From positions 1 to 5,494 of the forward strand of contig JBQDHL010000094.1 in the NCBI GenBank assembly GCA_052093725.1: DNA of 5,494 nucleotides. Direction: 5' to 3'. The position numbers and the translations under genes are program-made. Below the pieces are notes generated by a model. That model saw only the letters and a program-made list of their open reading frames with translations, was not told where the DNA came from and ran no database searches. Numbering within the stretch: position 1 is the first letter of the stretch; each line of letters opens with the position of its first letter. The stretch comes from Jeotgalicoccus sp052093725 (lineage in GTDB: Bacteria; Bacillota; Bacilli; Staphylococcales; Salinicoccaceae). This document shows, piece after piece, positions 1 through 5,494 of the stretch.

Positions 1-2
1 CG

Positions 3-608
3 GAATCTAATATCGATGATATTTTTACCGACTTACATCACATATATCACTTCGCAGCATCTTTGAAACACGATAATATTTATATTATGGGCAGGTCAGC
101 CGGGGGATATTTGAGTTTAATCACTGCCCGTGATTATGACATCACTGGTATCATTGACTTCTATGGGTATTTTAACTTTACGCACAGCGATTTTAATTAC
201 CTTCCGCACGATCAAAAACATTTATCAAATATGCTGACAGAAGAGCTGGCTTCTTCGAATATTCGTGGTTATGCGACAGTTGGTGAGTCCCCGGACCCGC
301 GTTATTTGCTTTATTTATACTATCGACACGCTGGAAATTGGCAGGAGCAGCTTGGAATCGAAAGTGAATCCGATAAATACCGACTGACAAACGAAGACCT
401 TGCAGCCCTGCCTCCGGTGTTTATCGTCCACGCAAAAGGCGATCCGGATGTGCCCATCTTTTTCAGCAGAAAACTGAAGAAAACTGCAACGGTTGCTGAG
501 TTTATCGAAGTAGACACTGTAACGCACAACTTCGATCAGGAAGTCAGTTCAAAAAACATCGCTATTTACGAACGCGCCGTTGAGTTTATGGCAGTACAGA
601 GGAAATAG
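3..608 (+). CDS. alpha/beta hydrolase, 5' end cut off by window edge
   Basis: This is the C-terminal part of a serine hydrolase of the alpha/beta-hydrolase fold, probably a cytoplasmic esterase or lipase-like enzyme of unknown substrate. The frame is open from base 3 with no stop, so the gene begins before the window. A TTG at 63 is in frame, but it has no ribosome site and would remove the helix that precedes the nucleophile, so it is not the start. Counting from that TTG, the nucleophile elbow is G-R-S-A-G-G (Ser12). The acid is probably Asp127 in the segment H-A-K-G-D-P-D-V-P, and the base is His155 in V-T-H-N-F, giving a complete catalytic triad in the usual order. About 200 residues are visible, consistent with most of the catalytic core of a protein of roughly 270-300 residues. 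It converges on allB and ends in its own terminator, so there is no operon link to purine catabolism. The fold assignment is firm; the substrate cannot be read from the sequence. Confidence 0.85.
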   Translation, partial: ESNIDDIFTDLHHIYHFAASLKHDNIYIMGRSAGGYLSLITARDYDITGIIDFYGYFNFTHSDFNYLPHDQKHLSNMLTEELASSNIRGYATVGESPDPRYLLYLYYRHAGNWQEQLGIESESDKYRLTNEDLAALPPVFIVHAKGDPDVPIFFSRKLKKTATVAEFIEVDTVTHNFDQEVSSKNIAIYERAVEFMAVQRK

Positions 609-627
609 TCATTATTTTAGTTGAGAA

Positions 628-664
628 CATTGGTCCTGGATTGGACTGGTGTTTTTTGTTTTTT
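628..664 (+). terminator. rho-independent terminator of the hydrolase gene
   Basis: A stem pairs bases 628-636 with 643-651 around a 6-base loop. The core GTCC/GGAC is Watson-Crick and the outer part contains three G-U pairs. It is followed directly by T6-G-T6 (652-664). It begins 20 bases after the hydrolase stop codon and reads in the + direction. Confidence 0.75.
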
Positions 665-721
665 ATGGCTATTGTAGTGTCGACTTACCATGTCAGTTCA
701 ATGTCGTAAACCATCCGCCTC

Positions 722-758
722 ACAAAAAGCACCACGCAATCATAAATTGCGCGGTGCT
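722..758 (-). terminator. rho-independent terminator of allB
   Basis: A 13-bp inverted repeat pairs 728-740 with 746-758 around a 5-base loop. On the - strand it is followed by a run of five T (bases 728-724 on the + strand). The only imperfect position (734/752) is an A-C mismatch in a + strand transcript but a permitted G-U pair in a - strand transcript. The T run is also only on that side, so the hairpin is oriented for allB. It starts about 8 bases beyond the allB stop codon, which implies that allB is the last gene of its transcript. Confidence 0.85.
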
Positions 759-765
759 CTCTAAT

Positions 766-2133
766 TTATTTATAAAATTTACCGATTTTAACGTCGCTTA
801 CGCCATTTTCAAGTGAATAGATTTCTTCACCGCGTAAAATTGTACCGGCAACTTGTGCACCGATTTCACGTCCGATATATGGACTGATTTTATTGCGGTA
901 TTCTAATGCTTCTTTTTCTACTGTATAAGATGAGTCACCTTTAATCAGTACAAAGTCAGCATCGTAGCCGACTTCGATACGGCCTTTCCCTTCAAGGTCA
1001 AAGCGTGCTGCTACGTTTGTTGCAATAATGTCAGAGAATTGTACGAGTGACATGCCGCGTTTTTGAACTGCTTCATCAAACAGCATATCCACGTTGTTCT
1101 GGATTCCTGAAATTCCGCCCCATGCTTCGAATGCATTATCTGTATCTTTCAGATCCGGTGTACATGGTGAGTGGTCACTTGTCACGAACATTACTTTACC
1201 GTTAAATACGCGGTCCCACATTCCTTCAAGACGTGATTTTTCACGGATTGGCGGTGAACATTTCACTACCGGTCCGATATCATCAAGTTCTTCTTTATAG
1301 AAGTATAAATAATGAGTACAAGTTTCACATGTAATATCTACACCGTCGTTTGCTGCTTCATTGATTAAATCAATACCTTCAGCACATGCTACGTGTACAA
1401 TGTGCACACGGCATCCAGTTTCACGAGCGAATAAGATAATTTTCTGAATTGGTTCAATTTCAGTAAATACCGGACGTGAGTCTACATAAGCTGACAGTGT
1501 TGTTTCTCCGCGTTCCTGTGCAAGTTGTCCAAGTTTATCTGTAATTGGTCCATTTTCAGCATGGATTGATAAAATTTTGCCAGTCTTAGCAATTTGACGC
1601 ATTCCTTCATATAAAGAGTAATCGTCAACATTCATAAAGTCGCCTTCGATTGAACGGTCTCCTGCTGTCGCAACAAATGCTTTATATGCAACAACTCCGT
1701 TGTCGTCCAGTTCCTGAATTCCACCGTTAAGGTTAAATGGTACTAACCCTCCGTAGCTGTATACATCAACGGATAGTTTATCGTCGCCAGCATCGAATTT
1801 CTTTTGTATTGATTCAGCGTCGACAGTTGCCGGAATTTGGTTTAAAGGCATTTCGATAAATGAAGTCACTCCGCCTTTTGCTGATGCGCGTGTACCTGTA
1901 TCGTACCCTTCCCAGTGATCGCGAATACTGCCGCCGGGCTCACTAATATGTACGTGAGCATCGATCATACCTGGTGATACGATTAAACCTTCAGCGTCAA
2001 CAACACGGGCATCACCGGCATCAATATCTTTACCTATTGATGCGATTTTACCGTCAGTTACACCGATATCAACATTTTTTTCTCCACCCGGTAAAATTAC
2101 CAGACCATTTTTTATAACCAAATCAAAAGCCAT
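766..2133 (-). CDS. allB: allantoinase (AllB)
   Basis: Metal-dependent cyclic amidohydrolase of the dihydroorotase/hydantoinase superfamily. It hydrolyses allantoin to allantoate in the cytoplasm, the entry step of ureide use as a nitrogen source. The 455 residues match the usual length (about 453 in E. coli). The binuclear-metal ligands are all present: H60 and H62 in D-A-H-V-H-I-S-E-P-G, the carbamylated Lys K151 in Y-K-A-F-V-A-T, H191 in I-H-A-E-N, H247 in H-I-V-H-V-A, and D320 in T-S-D-H-S-P-C. Segments typical of allantoinase rather than dihydropyrimidinase are also seen: W-E-G-Y-D-T-G-T-R near 74-82, E-M-P-L-N-Q near 94-99, G-G-I-S-G-I-Q at 339-345, and Y-R-N-K-I-S-P-Y-I-G-R at 412-422. 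The ATG start is fixed by an AGGAGG eight bases upstream. The gene is divergent from pucR, its likely regulator, and has its own terminator. No allC or urease gene follows it. No truncation or missing catalytic residue is seen. Confidence 0.96.
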   Translation of the reverse strand: MAFDLVIKNGLVILPGGEKNVDIGVTDGKIASIGKDIDAGDARVVDAEGLIVSPGMIDAHVHISEPGGSIRDHWEGYDTGTRASAKGGVTSFIEMPLNQIPATVDAESIQKKFDAGDDKLSVDVYSYGGLVPFNLNGGIQELDDNGVVAYKAFVATAGDRSIEGDFMNVDDYSLYEGMRQIAKTGKILSIHAENGPITDKLGQLAQERGETTLSAYVDSRPVFTEIEPIQKIILFARETGCRVHIVHVACAEGIDLINEAANDGVDITCETCTHYLYFYKEELDDIGPVVKCSPPIREKSRLEGMWDRVFNGKVMFVTSDHSPCTPDLKDTDNAFEAWGGISGIQNNVDMLFDEAVQKRGMSLVQFSDIIATNVAARFDLEGKGRIEVGYDADFVLIKGDSSYTVEKEALEYRNKISPYIGREIGAQVAGTILRGEEIYSLENGVSDVKIGKFYK

Positions 2134-2141
2134 TTATAATT

Positions 2142-2147
2142 CCTCCT
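2142..2147 (-). promoter_or_regulatory. ribosome binding site of allB
   Basis: On the - strand this reads AGGAGG, eight bases before the allB ATG. It is a full match to the Gram-positive consensus and fixes the start codon. Confidence 0.9.
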
Positions 2148-2186
2148 GACCATTTCTGTAAAACGCAAAAGTATCAATCAGCTATC

Positions 2187-2216
2187 TGTATACTTTACCC
2201 CTAATACAGGCGGCAA
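2187..2216 (-). promoter_or_regulatory. candidate sigma-A promoter of allB
   Basis: On the - strand, TTGCCG (2216-2211) and TATACA (2192-2187) are separated by 18 bases. Each hexamer matches the sigma-A consensus at about four of six positions. Transcription would start near 2180, giving a leader of roughly 45 bases that ends in the strong ribosome site. A dyad, CTGTAT-N12-ATACAG (2186-2209), lies across the -10 and spacer. A GGTTAA core (2228-2233) lies just upstream of the -35. An alternative -10, TATAAT on the - strand around 2267-2272, would give a leader of about 130 bases. Weak hexamers suggest activator dependence, but that is inference. Confidence 0.35.
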
Positions 2217-2354
2217 AACGCACAGCCGGTTAATTATATTTACGTTTTAATTACTATTAGTGTACTATTATATGAAGAATTAAATATAGTTAAAATATTA
2301 TGTCTGAGTATTAAATTTGTGCATTTTGTACAAATTATTATATATAGAATTTTG

Positions 2355-2360
2355 GGTGAT
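2355..2360 (+). promoter_or_regulatory. ribosome binding site selecting the TTG start of pucR
   Basis: GGTGAT matches the 3' half of the extended anti-16S sequence (AGGAGGTGAT) and lies six bases before TTG at 2367. An in-frame TAA at 2364-2366 directly precedes that TTG, so no longer reading is possible. The protein begins in register with PucR N-terminal domains. Confidence 0.75.
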
Positions 2361-2366
2361 GAATAA

Positions 2367-3977
2367 TTGGTATCTATTAGAGAGATTTTATCCTTGGAAC
2401 GATTCAGCAATTTTAAATTAATAAATAAAAATGCGGACTTATCCCGTGAAGTCACCAGTGTAGATATTACGGAAACACCGGACGTTAAAGAATATACTTC
2501 CGAGCACACACTGCTACTTACGACAGCGATGAACTTTAAAGACGATCAGCAGGCGCTGATTAATTTTATCAATGAGCTTGACAGCGTGCCTGTTGCTGCG
2601 CTCGGTATTAAGTTGTCGCGCTTCATTCACAAAGTAGATAAAGAAGTGATTGAACATGCAGATAAACTCGGTTTCCCGCTGATAGAAATACCCGAAAACT
2701 GGAAGCTCGGCCAGGCGACGCACAGTATCTCAACTTATATCTCAAAAGATGAAACAGAGAAATTGTATTATGCACTGGAAGTTCAGCAGCGCATGAACTC
2801 GATACTGATAAAAGAGTTCAGTGTCGAACGTATGCTCAATCAGCTGAGTCAGTTTTTGCGTCTGCCGCTCGTACTCATCAATCCATTTTATAAAGTTGAA
2901 GTGACGAGCAATGATTTTAAAAATGATCAGAAGCTGCTGAAAGAAAACCTGCGATACTTTAACGATGTTTATCTGCCTGATAAAGATAGTGTTAACGTCG
3001 ATTTCAATAGTAAAATTGCAGTGTTTGAAGTTCCTGCATACAGCTACTTTCCTTATTATTTAATCGTTTCGAATCTTGAAACAATCAGCTATCCGTTCAG
3101 CCATCTGGCGATAGAACAGGCGATTAACTCTCTGTCATTCGCGATATACAAAGATTCCAGAATACGGGCAACTGAACAGGAAGATGTCAATCTGCTTTTC
3201 AGTTCACTCATTAATACAACTGAAGGATCTTCTATCAGTCTTGAGAGCAATCCGGAGTTTTTTGAACGCTATCATTTAAAAGATTCTTCATATTATAAAG
3301 TCATCATTTGCGGTATCGACCCCGCCGGTGATATCGAGAACTCCGAGTATGTAAATGAACGCTATCAGCTGACATTCGAATGGCTGAAAAGCGTGCTCGT
3401 TACCCTTGATCCGAACATTAGTATTTTTGGATTCGGTGATTCAAATAAGTTCGCGATTCTGCTGCAGGACAAGCATGAATATTACCAGGCATACTGCCGT
3501 CATCTCCAGCAGGAATATAAGAAGTTCTTTAAGGAGTCGCTGTCGTTCGGCATAGGCAATGAAGTATCTGACTTTACTCAAATTCATTCTTCATTCGTTG
3601 AAGCTCTGGAAACATTTGATATATGCCGCGATGAAGGAGCGACAGAGTTCCTCGAAGTATACCGTCCGCGTAATTTTGAAGAACTGCTGCAGCTCCTTCC
3701 GCCGGATAAAGTCCGCCCGTTCGTGCTCAGCACGCTCGGCGAACTCGCTTTCCCTTCGAATACAAAAGACAAAGAATTAAAGAAAACTCTGCAGATTTAC
3801 ATGGATAACCAGTGTGACATCACAAAAACGTCAAATGAGATTTTCGTTCACAGAAACACTGTAAAATACCGCATTAATAAATGCGAGGATTTGCTCAAGG
3901 TCAACGTTATGGACCCTGTTCACTCGTTAAATATCCGCCTTGCATTGTTCATTTCTCAGCACATACAAAATAATTAA
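2367..3977 (+). CDS. pucR: PucR/CdaR-family purine catabolism regulator
   Basis: Cytoplasmic transcription regulator of the PucR family, which in Bacillus subtilis controls purine and ureide catabolic genes in response to pathway intermediates. At 536 residues it is close to the B. subtilis PucR length. Domains in order: a PucR N-terminal ligand-sensing domain at about 3-125, starting V-S-I-R-E-I-L-S-L and including the typical H-T-L-L-L-T-T-A; a GAF-like or linker region at about 130-265; a CdaR GGDEF-like domain at about 300-425, without catalytic signature; and a C-terminal PucR helix-turn-helix at about 471-530. The recognition segment of the last is V-H-R-N-T-V-K-Y-R-I (494-503), with a conserved L-x-I-R-L-A-L near the end. 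The start is a TTG with a GGTGAT site. The gene diverges from allB, its probable target. By eye it uses more CTG, CTC and GC-ending codons than allB or the transporter, fitting a weakly expressed regulator. The family is certain. Whether it activates or represses, and which effector it binds, cannot be read from the sequence. Confidence 0.93.
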   Translation: MVSIREILSLERFSNFKLINKNADLSREVTSVDITETPDVKEYTSEHTLLLTTAMNFKDDQQALINFINELDSVPVAALGIKLSRFIHKVDKEVIEHADKLGFPLIEIPENWKLGQATHSISTYISKDETEKLYYALEVQQRMNSILIKEFSVERMLNQLSQFLRLPLVLINPFYKVEVTSNDFKNDQKLLKENLRYFNDVYLPDKDSVNVDFNSKIAVFEVPAYSYFPYYLIVSNLETISYPFSHLAIEQAINSLSFAIYKDSRIRATEQEDVNLLFSSLINTTEGSSISLESNPEFFERYHLKDSSYYKVIICGIDPAGDIENSEYVNERYQLTFEWLKSVLVTLDPNISIFGFGDSNKFAILLQDKHEYYQAYCRHLQQEYKKFFKESLSFGIGNEVSDFTQIHSSFVEALETFDICRDEGATEFLEVYRPRNFEELLQLLPPDKVRPFVLSTLGELAFPSNTKDKELKKTLQIYMDNQCDITKTSNEIFVHRNTVKYRINKCEDLLKVNVMDPVHSLNIRLALFISQHIQNN

Positions 3978-4001
3978 TTGTTGGGAATCAATAATTTTAA
4001 C

Positions 4002-4034
4002 AATACTCATTGTTCAATGTGAACAATGAGTATT
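4002..4034. terminator. perfect 33-bp palindrome after pucR; terminator or operator
   Basis: Two perfect 15-bp arms (4002-4016 and 4020-4034) are separated by the 3-base loop ATG. As RNA this is a strong hairpin 24 bases after the pucR stop codon, the expected place for a terminator. However, the tail is only TACGTTTT rather than a clean T run, and there is no T run on the other strand. The right arm also lies where the -35 of the transporter promoter would fall, so the element may act as an operator, or as both. Its central part is TTGTTCA-ATG-TGAACAA. Confidence 0.6.
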
Positions 4035-4054
4035 TACGTTTTACCATATATAAT
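4027..4054 (+). promoter_or_regulatory. candidate promoter of the MFS transporter gene
   Basis: A perfect -10 hexamer, TATAAT, lies at 4049-4054. The best-spaced -35 (16 bases away, TGAGTA at 4027-4032) is poor and sits inside the right arm of the 33-bp palindrome. The -10 lies within a second dyad, ACCATAT-ATA-ATATGGT (4043-4059). Transcription would start near 4061, about 28 bases before the ATG. The weak -35 and the two overlapping dyads suggest regulated expression, but this is inference. Confidence 0.5.
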
Positions 4055-4073
4055 ATGGTTAGTTAAAAACTAT

Positions 4074-4079
4074 AGGAGG
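4074..4079 (+). promoter_or_regulatory. ribosome binding site of the MFS transporter gene
   Basis: AGGAGG lies nine bases before ATG 4089. It selects this start over the in-frame ATG at 4026, which is buried in the palindrome and has no ribosome site. The 21 extra residues from 4026 would put an unusual basic stretch before a normal MFS N-terminus. Confidence 0.9.
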
Positions 4080-4088
4080 CGTACTTCA

Positions 4089-5345
4089 ATGAATCACATA
4101 GAACAAAAAGATCCACAGTATTACAAGAAAATAATTGTTGCTTTAGTACTGGGTTGGGTTGCAATTTGGATTTACAGAACGATTCTTACGCCGATTTATC
4201 CTCAAATACAAAGCTCACTCGGCGATGTATCTAATGCAGAAATCGGGTTAATCGCTTCTGTATATTTCTTTGCTTACACGGGAATGTAAATTCCAGCAGG
4301 TATATTAGTAGATAAATTCGGACAGAAAAACGTTTTAATTCCTGCCTTTATCGGATTCGCGATCGGTGCTGTTGTACTCGGTACAGCAAGCTCACTGCCT
4401 CAAGTATATCTTGGGTCGTTAATTTCAGGTATCGCTACAGGTAGTTACTACGGATCAGCGTACAGCTTATCAGCTAAACACGTTCCAAAAGACAAAAAGA
4501 CTTTTGCTAATGCGATTATTAACAGTGGTTCCGCAGTCGGTATGATAATCGGTCTTGTCGGTTCATCAGTTCTTGTCGGCGGTTTAAATGTTGAATGGAA
4601 CTGGATGCTTTACGGTACAGCTCTTATTATCTTAGGTGTAACATTTGTATTCTATAAAAATATTAAGAGTGATAAAAAAGCTGCACCAATCCAGAACGCT
4701 GAAAATGCTGATGCAACTTCAGCAGACGTAATCACAGACCCGCAAACAGATGTTTCACTATTCTCAGCTAAACATATTACAATTTACTTCACGTATTTTG
4801 CTGTATGTTACGGTTACTACATGATTGTTACATGGTTACCATCATTTCTCGTTGCAGAAAAAGGATTCGGACAATCAGATGTCGGTTATGTATCAGCACT
4901 AGTTGCTGTTGCAGGTATCCCGGGCGCATTAATTTTCGCACGCTTAATCGACAAAAGACAGCAGGATCGTTTGAAATATATCCTGTTACTCCTACTCGTT
5001 TCAGCAGTAATGATTGGTCTTACAGTTTACTCACCATCACCATGGGTACTTTATATTGCATTAATCATTTACGGTTTAATGGGTAAACTTGCAATCGATC
5101 CGGTGTTAATCACGTACGTCTCAGATTCAGTACCGGAACAGAAAACAGCTAAAGCACTTGGTCTGTTTAACTTCTTCGGTATGGCTTCATCTGTCGTTGC
5201 ACCTTGGCTTACAGGGTACATCGGTGACGTTACAGGATCACAAGTATTAGCATTCTATATCGGTTCAGTATTATTATTAGCAGCGGCAGTATTCTTCTTC
5301 CTTGTTGTTTATCTCAGAGATGGAAAAGAAACTCCAGCACACTAA
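4089..5345 (+). pseudogene. MFS transporter interrupted by one in-frame TAA
   Basis: This would encode a 12-helix major facilitator superfamily permease of the inner membrane, 418 codons including the premature stop, but codon 67 (4287-4289) is TAA. The frame is open before and after it. By hydrophobicity, helices lie near 14-35, 52-72, 82-102, 104-124, 139-162, 172-189, 229-254, 264-286, 296-314, 317-341, 356-377 and 386-408, with a charged, Ala/Asp-rich central loop at about 190-227. MFS motif A, G-I-L-V-D-K-F-G-Q-K-N (71-81), follows the stop by four residues. MFS proteins often have Gln-Ile-Pro-x-Gly here, so the original codon was probably CAA (Gln), one transition from TAA. The AT-ending codon use, frame, ribosome site and terminator are all intact, so any inactivation is recent. 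Translation would give only a 66-residue fragment. The position beside pucR and allB suggests uptake of allantoin or a related compound. The substrate is unproven, and B. subtilis uses an unrelated NCS1 permease (PucI) for that role. A sequencing error is the main alternative. Confidence 0.85.
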
Positions 5346-5366
5346 TATAAAAGAATAGATTTAATT

Positions 5367-5402
5367 AAGCAGCAGAGCATAGTCAGCTCTGCTGCTTTTT
5401 TT
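5367..5402 (+). terminator. rho-independent terminator of the MFS gene
   Basis: A perfect 12-bp GC-rich stem pairs 5367-5378 (AAGCAGCAGAGC) with 5386-5397 around a 7-base loop, and the T run continues to 5402. It begins 21 bases after the stop codon and closes a single-gene transcript. Its integrity is consistent with a transporter gene that was functional until recently. Confidence 0.93.
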
Positions 5403-5443
5403 CACCCAAATTTATTTGTTCTGCAAAAGGTATTGGTAATCGG

Positions 5444-5494
5444 AGTCATGACAGACTCTCATGTATATGTATTATCTTTTGTATAGTCATGACA
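5444..5494. repeat. paired AGTCATGACA sites, 41-base spacing
   Basis: The 10-base sequence AGTCATGACA occurs at 5444-5453 and again at 5485-5494, ending at the last base of the window. Each copy contains the perfect 8-bp palindrome GTCATGAC. The centre-to-centre distance of 41 bases is close to four helical turns, which would place both copies on the same face of the DNA. Flanking a promoter-like sequence, they resemble a repressor operator pair, but I do not recognise the motif. Confidence 0.45.
5448..5475 (+). promoter_or_regulatory. candidate promoter for a gene beyond the right edge
   Basis: ATGACA (5448-5453) and TATTAT (5470-5475) are separated by 16 bases, and each differs from the sigma-A consensus at one position. 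The predicted transcription start is near 5482. The promoter lies downstream of the MFS terminator and points out of the window. Two copies of AGTCATGACA bracket it, one overlapping the -35 and one just after the start point. The gene it would serve is not visible. Confidence 0.45.

Larger units (their letters stand above)
2134..2366. promoter_or_regulatory. divergent allB-pucR regulatory spacer
   Basis: This 233-bp, strongly AT-rich spacer must carry the start signals of both divergent genes. On the allB side it has a ribosome site, a candidate promoter, the dyad CTGTAT-N12-ATACAG (2186-2209) and the CCGGTTAA element ending at 2233. On the pucR side it has a second dyad, AATTTGT-N9-ACAAATT (2314-2336), whose right part contains the perfect 10-bp palindrome TTTGTACAAA (2325-2334), immediately before the pucR ribosome site. 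I see no believable gene in it. Short frames such as the - strand one from 2509 to 2240 overlap the start of pucR and have no ribosome site. Confidence 0.7.

Noticed and set aside
63..65. TTG at 63 as the true start of the hydrolase
   Set aside because: The frame is open upstream to the window edge, there is no ribosome site, and starting here would leave only 11 residues before the catalytic Ser, removing most of the fold.
665..720. Something functional between the two convergent terminators, including a 5-base ATGTC direct repeat
   Set aside because: There is no pairing, promoter or open frame of note in this short stretch, and the repeat is too short to mean anything.
2261..2277. GlnR/TnrA-like box (TGTNANAWWWTMTNACA) in the allB-pucR spacer
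   Set aside because: It matches about 11 of 14 fixed positions but misses the conserved A of the first half-site and the final CA, and most matches are A/T positions in AT-rich DNA.
2240..2509. Small - strand gene overlapping the pucR start
   Set aside because: Low-complexity translation, no ribosome site, and antisense to the well-supported PucR N-terminal domain.
4026..4088. Longer N-terminus of the MFS protein from ATG 4026
   Set aside because: That ATG is inside the palindrome and upstream of the promoter -10 and ribosome site; AGGAGG points clearly to 4089.
4281..4294. Small inverted repeat GGAAT-gtaa-ATTCC around the premature stop, as a possible recoding hairpin
   Set aside because: Five A/T-rich base pairs with a 4-base loop are too weak, the stop itself is in the loop, and the downstream bases are constrained by the conserved protein sequence.
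4542..5345. A separate gene starting at ATG 4542
   Set aside because: It is in the same frame as the MFS gene, starts in the middle of helix 5, has no ribosome site, and continues an uninterrupted MFS sequence from 4290.

Overview
The window looks like chromosomal DNA from a low- to mid-GC Gram-positive bacterium (Bacillota), most likely a member of the Staphylococcaceae such as Jeotgalicoccus, Macrococcus or Salinicoccus. The basis is the strong AGGAGG ribosome sites, a TTG start, AT-rich intergenic DNA, rho-independent terminators and the protein sequences. The genus is a guess. No RNA gene, CRISPR array, insertion sequence or phage gene is visible.

Layout from left to right. The window opens inside an alpha/beta-hydrolase gene on the + strand (about 3-608), which ends in its own terminator. 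Facing it on the - strand is allB (766-2133), a complete allantoinase that also has its own terminator. A 233-bp spacer separates allB from a divergent gene, pucR (2367-3977), which encodes a PucR/CdaR-family regulator of purine (ureide) catabolism. Next comes a perfect 33-bp palindrome, and then an MFS transporter gene on the + strand (4089-5345) that is open throughout except for one TAA at codon 67. A strong terminator follows. The last 50 bases hold a promoter-like segment flanked by two identical 10-bp sites, presumably belonging to a gene beyond the right edge.

How the genes work together. AllB hydrolyses allantoin to allantoate, the first ureide-breakdown step after purine and urate oxidation. 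PucR-family proteins sense purine catabolites and control such genes, so the divergent allB/pucR pair is a classical regulator-target arrangement. The MFS carrier beside pucR could be the uptake system for allantoin or a related compound, but that is inference from position only. Each gene appears to be its own transcription unit, and no gene for the step after AllB (allantoate amidohydrolase, allC) is present.

The most notable observation is the single in-frame stop in the transporter. It lies in the second membrane helix, just before MFS motif A, and is a one-transition change from CAA (Gln). It is either a very recent nonsense mutation or a sequence error. I do not see convincing evidence of an undescribed biological system. 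The remaining points of interest are regulatory: paired dyads at several promoters and the twin GTCATGAC sites at the right edge.
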